Positions 34,756 to 42,921 of a stretch of DNA of 57,359 bases are shown one piece after another. Both the position numbers and the translations under genes were made by a program. The notes beneath the pieces were generated by a model. That model saw only the letters and a list, made by a program, of their open reading frames with translations. It had not been told where the DNA came from and made no database searches. Numbering within the stretch: the stretch's first letter is position 1; each line of letters opens with the position of its first letter. The DNA is from Rhodococcus sp. Leaf278 (GTDB taxonomy: Bacteria; Actinomycetota; Actinomycetes; Mycobacteriales; Mycobacteriaceae): assembly GCF_001426085.1 (NCBI RefSeq), contig NZ_LMRR01000016.1:1-57359 (forward strand), given 5' to 3'.

Positions 34756-35901
34756 ATGCGCCGGAACATTTTTGACACCGACCACGAGGCATTTCGCGAA
34801 TCGGTTCGGGAATTTCTCAAGCGGAACGTCGTGCCTCGCGCCGACGAACTGATCGAGAAACGAACAGTGCCGCGTGACATCTGGATCGAGGCCGGCAAGC
34901 ACGGTTTTCTCGGTCTGCAGGTTCCCGAAGCGTACGGCGGATCGGATGCGCAGGATTATCGGTACACCGCCGTCATCACCGAGGAGTTCGCTCGTGTCTC
35001 GGCCTCCCTTTCGTCATGTCTCGGTATTCACATCGACGTTGTCGCACCGTATTTGACGGAGCTTGCAACGCCGTCACAGCGGGACAGGTGGCTACCCGGA
35101 TTCTGTTCGGGTGAGACGTTGACTGCGATCGGGATGACCGAGCCCAGTGGGGGTTCGGACTTGGCCGGACTCAAGACGACCGCCGTGCGAGACGGTGACG
35201 GTTGGGTTCTCAATGGGTCCAAAACCTTTATCACCAATGGCTATTCGGCTGACCTCGTCGTGGTTGCCGCCCGAAGCTCTCCCGGAGGCGGTGCACGCGG
35301 TATCTCGCTGTTCGGGGTGGAAGCGGTGACGCCCGGGTTCGGGCGGGGACGCAAACTCGACAAGGTGGGGCAGTCCGAGTCCGATACGGCGGAGTTGTTC
35401 TTCGACGACATGTTCGTGGACCAGTCTGCGGTGATCGGCGAGGTCGACCGTGGATTCATCCACATGATGGAGCGACTACCTCAGGAGCGGCTCGGGTGTG
35501 CCGTCTCGAACATTGCGCATGCGTCCCAGATTCTCGACGAGACGATCGAGTACGCGAAGAACAGAAAGGCCTTCGGGCAGGCGATCGGGTCCTTCCAATA
35601 CAACAAGTTCACCTTCGCCGAGATGGTCACGAAGATCGACGCAGCACAAGCATTTCTGGACCAGGCCATCATGGCCCACGTCGAGGGGACACTGTCGGCC
35701 ATCGACGCGGCCAAGGTGAAATGGTGGTCGGCAGAAATTCAGAACGACGTGATTGATCGGTGCCTGCAGCTGCACGGTGGTTATGGCTACATGAACGAAT
35801 ACCGTGTCGCCCGGGCATGGCGGGACGCGCGAGTCACGAAGATCTGGGCGGGCTCGAACGAGATCATGAAGGAGATCATCGGTCGCGAACTCGGGTTCTA
35901 G
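34756..35901 (+). CDS. Acyl-CoA dehydrogenase, canonical type
   Basis: The 381-residue enzyme is a full, canonical acyl-CoA dehydrogenase: TAIGMTEPSGGSDLAGLKTT, VLNGSKTFITNG, HGGYGYMNEYRVARAWRD and an ending IWAGSNEIMKEIIGRELGF. The Glu in GSNE stands at the usual catalytic position of the short-chain/isovaleryl group. It probably works as a homotetramer, passing electrons to ETF. ATG 34756 is the first sensible start after the MaoC gene. A TCGACA-type site follows in the gap at 35950. Confidence 0.88.
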   Translation: MRRNIFDTDHEAFRESVREFLKRNVVPRADELIEKRTVPRDIWIEAGKHGFLGLQVPEAYGGSDAQDYRYTAVITEEFARVSASLSSCLGIHIDVVAPYLTELATPSQRDRWLPGFCSGETLTAIGMTEPSGGSDLAGLKTTAVRDGDGWVLNGSKTFITNGYSADLVVVAARSSPGGGARGISLFGVEAVTPGFGRGRKLDKVGQSESDTAELFFDDMFVDQSAVIGEVDRGFIHMMERLPQERLGCAVSNIAHASQILDETIEYAKNRKAFGQAIGSFQYNKFTFAEMVTKIDAAQAFLDQAIMAHVEGTLSAIDAAKVKWWSAEIQNDVIDRCLQLHGGYGYMNEYRVARAWRDARVTKIWAGSNEIMKEIIGRELGF

Positions 35902-35949
35902 CGATTTCGGAAGCAGTCGAGGAACATTCGGTCTTCGAAATGGTTGTAA

Positions 35950-35965
35950 TCGACTTGCATGTCGA
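35950..35965. promoter_or_regulatory. TCGACW-N4-TGTCGR site upstream of crotonase operon
   Basis: TCGACTTGCATGTCGA lies 14 bp upstream of the GTG start at 35979. The gene therefore has its own promoter instead of relying on read-through from the dehydrogenase. One arm has T in place of A. Confidence 0.65.
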
Positions 35966-35978
35966 CTAGGTTCGGTAT

Positions 35979-36743
35979 GTGAGTAACGGCGATATCAAAG
36001 TGGACTTGGCAACGGATCACGTTGCCACGATCGAGATGTGCCGAGGCCCGAACAACTTCTTCGATACAGCGTTGATCGAGAGCCTCGGCGACGCATTGAA
36101 CGAGTTGGCCGAGGACCAGTGCAGGGCGGTCGTTCTGTGCAGTGAGGGTCGAAACTTCTGTGCAGGTGCACGCCTGGAGTCGACGTCGAGTTCCGACGCG
36201 GCCCAGGCGCCACACCTGTACGACGTGGCGATCACATTGTTCGAGCAGCCGCTGCCCATTGTCGCGGCCGTACAGGGGGCTGCAGTCGGGGGAGGGCTCG
36301 GCCTGGCTTTGGCCGCAGATTTCCGAATCGCAGCCGAGGACTCGAGGTTTACGGCGTCTTTCGCCCGACTGGGGTTTCATCATGGCTTCGGTATGACTGC
36401 GACGCTCCCGAATGTCATTGGCGCACAGGCGACTCTGGACCTGCTGTATACCGGTCGCAACGTTGGTGCCGCAGAAGCGAAAAGTCTCGGTTTGTGCGAC
36501 GAGGTTGTTCCCGCCGATGAGCTCCGGGCACGCGCTCGCGCCCGAGCTCACGCGATTGCGCAGTCCGCCCCCTTGGCGGTTCGGTCGATCAGGGCAACCA
36601 TGCGCAGGACGTTGGTCGACGAGGTTCGTCTCGCGGTCTCGCGGGAGCGCAGCGAGCAGGAGCGGTTGATGGCAACAGCCGATTTCACAGAAGGCGTGAC
36701 CGCAATGTCGGAGCGTCGTGATCCGGATTTTCACGGCGTCTGA
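35979..36743 (+). CDS. Crotonase-family protein lacking both catalytic glutamates
   Basis: The 254-residue protein keeps the crotonase fold (NFCAGARLE, VQGAAVGGGLGLALAADF), but both hydratase glutamates are replaced by Gly (Gly108 in GGGLGL, Gly132 in LGFHHG). His134 and His135 lie next to the second position. It is thus unlikely to be a simple hydratase; ring-opening hydrolases and isomerases of this superfamily use other residues. GTG start with a TCGACW site 14 bp upstream. The downstream DUF35/thiolase/dehydrogenase genes follow closely. Confidence 0.85.
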   Translation: MSNGDIKVDLATDHVATIEMCRGPNNFFDTALIESLGDALNELAEDQCRAVVLCSEGRNFCAGARLESTSSSDAAQAPHLYDVAITLFEQPLPIVAAVQGAAVGGGLGLALAADFRIAAEDSRFTASFARLGFHHGFGMTATLPNVIGAQATLDLLYTGRNVGAAEAKSLGLCDEVVPADELRARARARAHAIAQSAPLAVRSIRATMRRTLVDEVRLAVSRERSEQERLMATADFTEGVTAMSERRDPDFHGV

Positions 36744-36772
36744 CGACGCCGCCCGAGCTAAAGGAGATGTAC

Positions 36773-37222
36773 GTGCAGGCCTCGGTCCCGATCGTAAATT
36801 ATCTGACGTTGGACGGTGACGAGGCGTACCTGCTCGCGACCGACTGTTCGTCGTGCGGTGCCAGCTATCTGGGTAGTCGTATCGCCTGTTCGCGCTGCAG
36901 TTCGCGGACGTTCGTCGAACGCAGGCTGCCGAACGACGGCACCGTCGGATCGTTTTCCATCGTGCACAGGGCGCCGGCACCGATAGTGACACCCTTCGTG
37001 TCCGCGTTGATCGACCTCAGCGACGGAACGACCGTGAAGGCGAACATCATCGACTGCCCGCCCGATGCGGATCATGTTCGCCTCGGTATGTCCACGGTCA
37101 TGCGGACGTACGAAGTGGGCCGAGACTCCGAAGGAACCATCGCAATGGCGTTCGGCTTCGCGCCGAACGACGCCGCGACCGAAGGCGACACCGCAGCACC
37201 AGCGACGAAGGAACCACGATGA
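36773..37222 (+). CDS. DUF35 zinc-ribbon/OB-fold protein, thiolase partner
   Basis: The 149-residue protein has a four-cysteine zinc ribbon (Cys25-x2-Cys28, Cys39-x2-Cys42) followed by an OB-fold segment (GTVGSFSIVHRAP, FVSALIDLSDGTTVKANI). GTG at 36773 is chosen since AAAGGAG (36760-36766) runs directly into the ATG at 36767, leaving no spacing for that codon. It overlaps the next thiolase gene by 4 bp; DUF35 proteins commonly pair with SCP-x type thiolases in actinomycetes. Confidence 0.85.
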   Translation: MQASVPIVNYLTLDGDEAYLLATDCSSCGASYLGSRIACSRCSSRTFVERRLPNDGTVGSFSIVHRAPAPIVTPFVSALIDLSDGTTVKANIIDCPPDADHVRLGMSTVMRTYEVGRDSEGTIAMAFGFAPNDAATEGDTAAPATKEPR

Positions 37223-38433
37223 CCACTATTACCCCGGAATCCCTCTGGTTGATCGGTGTATCGATGACACGTTTCGGTCGTTACCCGGACCGCGACGCCT
37301 TCGATCTCGGTGCCGAAGCGGCGCTCGACGCCCTCGACGATGCCGGTGTCGGAATCGCGGACATGGACGTCCTGGCGGCGGGCAGTGTGAATCAAGCGAG
37401 ACTGTATCCTGCACAGCGCATTCAGAAGTTGATCGGCCAGACCGGAATTCCGGCGTTCAATGTCCTCAATGCGTGCGCCACTGGAGCGACCGCGGTTCGT
37501 GTTGTTGCGCAAGCTATCAAAGCCGGCGAAGCCACTATGGGGCTTGCGGTCGGATGCGAGCAGATGGGAAAGATGGGTCTGCTCGGTGCCGCCGGCACAC
37601 CGGGCGTGCCGGAGCGGTTCATACCTGCAGGCCACGACGGTCACGTGGTGCCGACCGAAGGCATCCTGGGTACGTCCATGATGCCCGGCATCTTCGCTCA
37701 GGCGGGGATGCGGTACGCATCCGAAAACGACGGTGTCGGCTTCGAGCAGTTTGCCCGCGTCGCAGAGAAGAATCACCAGCACTCGACGCTGAATCCGCTT
37801 GCCCAGTACCGGAAGGCGTTCTCTTTCGAGCAGATCGTCAATGCCGAAATGATCGGATACCCGAACACCACGCTCATGTGTTGCCCGACCGGTGACGGGG
37901 CCGCCGCAGCGGTGATCGTTTCGGGGGAGCGCTTGGCGACCATGCCGTTGGCGACCAAGAAGCGTGCAGTCAAAATTTCGGCATCGGTATTGACGTCGGA
38001 CCCCTGGTCACCGGACGGCCTCGTGCAACCGGATATCTCCACTCTCACTCGAAACGCCGCCAGGCAAGCGTACGAGACCGCCGGAGTCGAACCGAGCGAC
38101 CTCGACTTGGTGGAACTGCACGACTGCTTCGCTACGGCGGAACTGATTCACTACGACAATCTCGAGTTGTGCGAGCGCGGAGGCGCCGGCGAATTCATCG
38201 ATCGCGGTGCGCCGTGGCGAGACGGCGAAATTCCCGTCAACGTATCGGGCGGGTTGTTGTCCAAGGGCCACCCCCTGGGTGCGACGGGAGTGGCCAATCT
38301 ATTCGAGGTGGCAACTCACCTGAGGGGTGAAGCGGGCGACCGTCAGATCGAAGGCGCGAAGATCGGACTAACTCACGTGATCGGGCTCGGTTCTGCCTGC
38401 TCGATCCATATTCTGGAACGGAGCGGGCTATGA
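37219..38433 (+). CDS. SCP-x-type thiolase
   Basis: The 404-residue protein keeps the thiolase residues: nucleophilic Cys86 in NVLNACATGAT, His in ELHDCFATAE, SKGHPLGATG and the second Cys in GLGSACSIHIL. It should cleave a 3-ketoacyl-CoA with CoA, shortening the substrate by an acetyl or propionyl unit. Coupled to the DUF35 gene before it and the dehydrogenase after it (4-bp overlaps on both sides). It is clearly a true thiolase, in contrast to the related protein at 27415. Confidence 0.9.
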   Translation: MTTITPESLWLIGVSMTRFGRYPDRDAFDLGAEAALDALDDAGVGIADMDVLAAGSVNQARLYPAQRIQKLIGQTGIPAFNVLNACATGATAVRVVAQAIKAGEATMGLAVGCEQMGKMGLLGAAGTPGVPERFIPAGHDGHVVPTEGILGTSMMPGIFAQAGMRYASENDGVGFEQFARVAEKNHQHSTLNPLAQYRKAFSFEQIVNAEMIGYPNTTLMCCPTGDGAAAAVIVSGERLATMPLATKKRAVKISASVLTSDPWSPDGLVQPDISTLTRNAARQAYETAGVEPSDLDLVELHDCFATAELIHYDNLELCERGGAGEFIDRGAPWRDGEIPVNVSGGLLSKGHPLGATGVANLFEVATHLRGEAGDRQIEGAKIGLTHVIGLGSACSIHILERSGL

Positions 38434-39368
38434 GTGGCATTTGCGAGGATCGTGTAGTCGTCATCACCGGGGCGGGCCGAGGCATCGGCCGCGAATACGC
38501 GCTCGAGTTCGCAAGGCAGGGTGCGAAAGTGGTCGTGAACGACCTGGGCGCTGAGGGTGACGGCACCGGTTCGGGGTCAGATTCACCAGCTTCGCAGGTA
38601 GTGACCGAAATTCGCGACATGGGCGGTGATGCGATCGTCAATGGAAACGACGTCGCCGATTTCGATGGTGCCAAAAAGCTCATCGATGACGCCATCGATG
38701 CCTTCGGACGGGTCGACGTTCTGGTCAACAATGCCGGCATCCTGCGGGACCGAATGATCGCGAATATGTCGATCGAGGAGTGGGATTCGGTAATCCGGGT
38801 TCATCTGCGCGGAACGTTCGGACCCACCCGGTGGGCAGCCGCTCATTGGCGCGAACGCAGCAAAGCCGGTGAGTCCGTAGACGGCCGACTGATCAATACT
38901 GCATCGTCCTCCGGCCTGTACTCCAATGTGGGACAGGCCAATTACGCGGCAGCAAAAGCGGGCATCGCGTCGCTGACGGTTGTCGCAAGTCAGGAGCTCG
39001 CGCGTTACGGTGTCACCGCCAATGCGGTGTACCCAACTGCTCTGAGCAGGCTGACCGAGGACGTATTCAAGGCTGCCGGCTGGACTGGTGAGTCCGAAGA
39101 CGGCTTCGACTCCTTCGATCCCTCGAATATTGCTCCCGCCGTGGTGTGGTTGGGTAGCACGCGATCCGCCGAGGTAACGGGTCGCGTGTTCGGGCTCCGT
39201 GGCGGGCGCATCGTTCTCGCCAATGGCTGGGAGGCGGGGCCCACGGTCGATGCGGGACGTCGTTGGGACCCAGCCGAACTCGACGATGTCATCGCCGATC
39301 TCGTGCGCCGCGCGCCCGAGAACGCCGGAACCGACGGCATCCGACCGGTCCGCGTCGACTCGGCATAG
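38430..39368 (+). CDS. SDR 3-hydroxyacyl-CoA dehydrogenase (HSD17B4-type)
   Basis: The 312-residue SDR has TGAGRGIG (residues 13-20), NNAGILRDRMIANM, an active-site Ser in TASSSGLYSN and Tyr/Lys in ANYAAAKAG. The sequence around LRDRMIANMSIEEWDSVIRV is characteristic of multifunctional-enzyme type 2 dehydrogenase domains and mycobacterial relatives acting on steroid or branched 3-hydroxyacyl-CoA. It supplies the ketone for the upstream thiolase. Its C-terminus is longer than the minimal SDR. Confidence 0.9.
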   Translation: MSGICEDRVVVITGAGRGIGREYALEFARQGAKVVVNDLGAEGDGTGSGSDSPASQVVTEIRDMGGDAIVNGNDVADFDGAKKLIDDAIDAFGRVDVLVNNAGILRDRMIANMSIEEWDSVIRVHLRGTFGPTRWAAAHWRERSKAGESVDGRLINTASSSGLYSNVGQANYAAAKAGIASLTVVASQELARYGVTANAVYPTALSRLTEDVFKAAGWTGESEDGFDSFDPSNIAPAVVWLGSTRSAEVTGRVFGLRGGRIVLANGWEAGPTVDAGRRWDPAELDDVIADLVRRAPENAGTDGIRPVRVDSA

Positions 39369-39469
39369 GAGCGCCGTCGCTTCAGCTGACATGTACGGCG
39401 TTGTGATCGTAGTTCGTCAATAGGCAACATCATTCGGTATTCGATGGTGTGCAATTCAAAGGAGAGTTC

Positions 39470-40690
39470 ATGCCAGAGGCAGTCATCGTCGCCACCGCGC
39501 GCTCACCGATCGGCAGGGCGATGAAGGGGTCGCTCAAGGACATTCGTCCCGACGATCTCACCGCGCAGATGGTCGCCGCTGCGCTGGCCAAGGTGCCCTC
39601 GCTCGACCCGAACGACATCGACGACCTGCTCCTGGGCTGCGGTCTGCCCGGCGGCATGCAGGGCAACAACCTTGCCCGCATCGTCGCGGTTCAGCTCGGT
39701 TACGACTCGCTCCCGGGAACGACGATCACCCGTTACTGTTCGTCCTCGCTGCAGACCACCCGGATGGCGCTGCACGCGATCAAGGCAGGCGAGGGTGACG
39801 TCTTCATCTCCGCTGGTGTCGAGAGCGTGTCCAGCTTCATCCACGGCAGCTCCGACTCTCTGCCCGAGAGTTACAACCCGATCTTCGCCGACGCCGAGGC
39901 CCGCACCAAGAAGGCGCAGGAAGAGGGCGCGGACAGCTGGACCGATCCCCGCGAGAACGGCGAACTCCCCGACGCGTACATCGCGATGGGCCAGACGGCC
40001 GAGAACGTCGCGCTACATACCGGCATCAGCCGGGAGGATCAGGACCACTGGGGCGTCCGCAGCCAGAACCGTGCAGAAGAGGCCATCAACGCCGGTTTCT
40101 TCGAGCGGGAGATCACCCCGGTGACCCTGCCCGACGGCACCGTCGTCAAGACCGACGACGGCCCACGCGCCGGCACCACGTACGAGAAGATCAGCCAGCT
40201 CAAGCCGGTCTTCCGCCCGAACGGCACCATCACCGCCGGTAACGCGTGCCCGCTCAACGACGGCGCAGCAGCGCTCGTCATCATGAGTGACACGAAGGCC
40301 AAGGAACTGGGTCTGACACCGTTGGCTCGCATCGTGTCCACCGGCGTCACCGGTACGTCGCCCGAGATCATGGGCCTGGGCCCCATCGAGGCCACCCGTA
40401 AGGCACTGAAGATCGCAGGGATGTCCATCTCCGACATCGACCTGTTCGAGATCAACGAAGCCTTCGCCGTGCAGGTCCTCGGCTCGGCACGCGACCTCGG
40501 CATCGAAGAGGACAAGCTCAACATCTCCGGCGGTGCCATCGCGATCGGTCACCCGTTCGGCATGACCGGTGCTCGCATCACCACTACCCTCCTGAACAAC
40601 CTGACCACACAGGACAAGACGTTCGGCGTCGAGACCATGTGCGTCGGCGGCGGCATGGGCATGGCCATGGTGCTCGAACGCCTCAGCTGA
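39470..40690 (+). CDS. Acetyl-CoA C-acyltransferase (FadA-type thiolase)
   Basis: The 406-residue thiolase has Cys90 in TRYCSSSLQT, INEAFAVQ, GAIAIGHPFGMTG and CVGGGMGMAMVLE. Related mycobacterial thiolases (FadA5/FadA6) act in sterol side-chain and ring degradation; which one this matches is not decided here. ATG 39470 follows AAAGGAG at 39460-39466. Its third codon positions are much richer in C than those of neighbouring genes, which suggests high expression or a different origin. No TCGACA-type site precedes it; it may be read from the upstream operon or its own promoter. Confidence 0.9.
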   Translation: MPEAVIVATARSPIGRAMKGSLKDIRPDDLTAQMVAAALAKVPSLDPNDIDDLLLGCGLPGGMQGNNLARIVAVQLGYDSLPGTTITRYCSSSLQTTRMALHAIKAGEGDVFISAGVESVSSFIHGSSDSLPESYNPIFADAEARTKKAQEEGADSWTDPRENGELPDAYIAMGQTAENVALHTGISREDQDHWGVRSQNRAEEAINAGFFEREITPVTLPDGTVVKTDDGPRAGTTYEKISQLKPVFRPNGTITAGNACPLNDGAAALVIMSDTKAKELGLTPLARIVSTGVTGTSPEIMGLGPIEATRKALKIAGMSISDIDLFEINEAFAVQVLGSARDLGIEEDKLNISGGAIAIGHPFGMTGARITTTLLNNLTTQDKTFGVETMCVGGGMGMAMVLERLS

Positions 40691-40741
40691 CCCGACCAGC
40701 AAGGCCGGTTTTCGAACCGCATTCGACTACGGTTCTGCAGT

Positions 40742-40757
40742 TCGACATCTTTGTCGG
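40742..40757. promoter_or_regulatory. TCGACA-N4-TGTCGR site upstream of MDR reductase
   Basis: TCGACATCTTTGTCGG lies 85 bp upstream of the reductase start at 40843, in a 152-bp gap with no other recognisable feature. Confidence 0.65.
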
Positions 40758-40842
40758 GTAGATTCGGTCGATCATGCCGCGGCGGCCCAACCATCCGTCT
40801 TGTTGTCGATGTGCAAGCGGCCAGTAACGAGGAAGTGAATCA

Positions 40843-41859
40843 ATGAGAGCAGTGAGGCTCGCAGTGGACGGCGACCGAAAAGATCCGATCATGCAGGAGG
40901 AGGCCACGCCGACACCAGGACGCGAAGACGTTCTGATTCGAGTGTTCGCAGCGTCGCTCAACTTCCGCGATCAGGCTGTTCTGGACGGGCACTACCGGGG
41001 ACCGCTGAAGACCAGCGGTGTCCCGCTGTCCGATGGTGCAGGCGAGGTAGTGGCCGTCGGATCCCACGTCACTCGAGTAAAAGTGGGCGATCGTGTGTCG
41101 GCCAACTGTGCTGTGCACTGGGTGGCCGGCCCCAGGTTGCTGGAGCACCGTTCAACGGCACTGGGAATGACTGTGGACGGGATGCTGGCCGAATACGCGC
41201 TGGTGCACGAGAACGCTGTTGTTCATGTGCCGGAATGCCTTTCATATGTCGAAGCAGCCTCGCTTCCGTGCGCGGCGGTGTCCGCATGGTCGGCGTTGCA
41301 CGTCGTAGCGCCGTTGCAACCAGGGCATACTATTCTCGTTCAAGGCACCGGCGGAGTGGCACTGTTCGGACTGCAGATTGCGCGCATCTTCGGTGCGCGC
41401 GTGCTGGCAATCACGTCCTCCGATGACAAAGCTGAGATTCTGAGAGGGCTTGGAGCGGACGCGGTCGTCAACTACCGGACAACTCCTGATTGGGAACGCG
41501 AGATCCTCGATCTCACAGACGGTCGAGGTGTGGACAAGGTGATCGACATTGCAGGTGAGGCGACGATCGTCAAATCTGCCGCATCGACTCGGCTGGGTGG
41601 CGAGATCGGGCTGGTCGGATTCGCCAGTGGATACGGCGGCGGGCTGCCGCCGATCGATATTCTCCAGCGCGGCATCACAGTCGCAGGAATCGGGGTTGGG
41701 CCGAGGGTCAATTTCGAGGCGGTACTCGCTGCATTTGCTGCCAACAATGTCAAACCCGTTATCGACCAGGTCTTTCCGTTCGAGCAGTACCGCGAGGCGT
41801 ACAAACGCATCGAGAGTGGCAAGCACGTCGGTAAGATCGTCGTGGATATTGCGGGCTGA
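40843..41859 (+). CDS. Zinc-free MDR oxidoreductase (quinone/enone reductase-like)
   Basis: This 338-residue MDR protein lacks the zinc cysteine cluster but keeps the NADPH motif VQGTGGVALFGLQIARIFG and GADAVVNYRTTPDWEREI. Members reduce quinones, enones or enoyl thioesters, or act as zinc-independent alcohol dehydrogenases. GAGGAAG precedes ATG 40843. The operator upstream ties it to the acyl-CoA regulon; a double-bond reductase role for an unsaturated intermediate is plausible but not shown. Confidence 0.85.
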   Translation: MRAVRLAVDGDRKDPIMQEEATPTPGREDVLIRVFAASLNFRDQAVLDGHYRGPLKTSGVPLSDGAGEVVAVGSHVTRVKVGDRVSANCAVHWVAGPRLLEHRSTALGMTVDGMLAEYALVHENAVVHVPECLSYVEAASLPCAAVSAWSALHVVAPLQPGHTILVQGTGGVALFGLQIARIFGARVLAITSSDDKAEILRGLGADAVVNYRTTPDWEREILDLTDGRGVDKVIDIAGEATIVKSAASTRLGGEIGLVGFASGYGGGLPPIDILQRGITVAGIGVGPRVNFEAVLAAFAANNVKPVIDQVFPFEQYREAYKRIESGKHVGKIVVDIAG

Positions 41860-41921
41860 CAGGTCTGCCGAATTCGGCTGCGCCGGTTCGGTATTGCCTG
41901 CATTCCTTCAGCCGGCACCAG

Positions 41922-41962
41922 CGGTGCCAGGGCGTACCGAAAGTCCCTCCGCCCTGGCACCG
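41922..41962. terminator. Bidirectional terminator hairpin
   Basis: A perfect 13-bp stem (CGGTGCCAGGGCG at 41922-41934, complement at 41950-41962) with a 15-base loop lies between the convergent MDR gene (stop 41859) and SnoaL-like gene (stop 41990). Confidence 0.75.
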
Positions 41963-41989
41963 GGAACGAATCCAGGCGCTGTTCTCAGC

Positions 41990-42559
41990 TCAGGGTCGAG
42001 TCCCCGATACCTCGGGGCGATTGGAGTCGGCGGCGAGGGTAGGAGGACTGGAGTACCAATCCTGGTAGATCGGATCCAACGGATGGAAGTTGCCCCAGTT
42101 CGATAGTTCCGGAGCTTTCATGATGCTCCATCCGGTGTTGATCTCCATCTGCTGGTTCCAGTCCCAGACGCACACTCGATGCAACACCTTCCACTGACCG
42201 TCCCGCTTTTCGCAGAGGTCACGGTAGCGGCCGCCGAGCATCATGGTCGGTTTGCCTTCGAGATAGGTGGTGACCACCATGAACATACTTTCCCGGTGTG
42301 CACGGTCACCGTCGATTTCGGAATAGACGTTGCTGATGTGGTGGTTGCAACTGACGAGCACCTCTTTCGAGCCCATTGCCACCTCGCACCACCCATGCCC
42401 TGCTCCGACGTACCTACCGTGATCGTCTGTGCTGTCCTCCCAGTAAGTCGATTTCATCAATTCGAGATCCATCCTGTCGATCCCGCGGCAGTAGCGCATC
42501 AAGTTGTCGTGCAGCGCTTGCTTGTCGATCAACTCGTTTATTTTGTCGTGTTCGATCAT
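41990..42559 (-). CDS. SnoaL-like (NTF2-fold) protein
   Basis: The 189-residue protein starts MIEHDKINELIDKQALHDNL, then MRYCRGIDRMDLELMKSTYW, the usual start of SnoaL-like domains that include bile-acid 7-alpha-dehydratase (BaiE), scytalone dehydratase and epoxide hydrolases. Strands with GGRYRDLCEKRDGQWKVLHR follow. Such small barrels bind hydrophobic cyclic substrates and can dehydrate or isomerise them. ATG 42559 follows GAAAGGA, so the longer frame starting at 42685 was not used. It may dehydrate a hydroxylated cyclic intermediate (inferred). Confidence 0.8.
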   Translation of the reverse strand: MIEHDKINELIDKQALHDNLMRYCRGIDRMDLELMKSTYWEDSTDDHGRYVGAGHGWCEVAMGSKEVLVSCNHHISNVYSEIDGDRAHRESMFMVVTTYLEGKPTMMLGGRYRDLCEKRDGQWKVLHRVCVWDWNQQMEINTGWSIMKAPELSNWGNFHPLDPIYQDWYSSPPTLAADSNRPEVSGTRP

Positions 42560-42764
42560 CGGGTTCCTTTCACATCGTCGGCGTATCAGGCTTTTCGCGT
42601 CGGAGAAATCTGGAGTTCTCGCACGGATTGCTGTCTCTCGGCTTCGCGGTGCAGTGCACTGAAGCGCAGTGGTTGCGAATCGCAATCGTGGCAGGCCGAG
42701 CAGCGTTGTCGAACTTGCCTTTCCAGCGGACTACAGCCGACCACGCAATTGATCGTATTCATTT

Positions 42765-42780
42765 TCGACACTGTTGTCGA
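42765..42780. promoter_or_regulatory. TCGACA-N4-TGTCGA site between SnoaL-like and TetR genes
   Basis: TCGACACTGTTGTCGA is identical to 33761-33776. It sits in the 362-bp gap between divergent genes starting at 42559 and 42922, where nothing else was recognised. It points to the 42922 regulator as a candidate for the whole TCGACA regulon. Confidence 0.65.
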
Positions 42781-42921
42781 TAGTGGCGTGCAGGCAATCG
42801 GTCCGCAGGCGTGGATGCGCTTGTGCGGACTCATCATGGCCTCGCCAGTGGTTGTGCGCGGGTTGCGAGTGGCCGAGTGCAGCCGAGCCGGCGAAAACGT
42901 CCGTGGTAACTTGGTCTTGCG

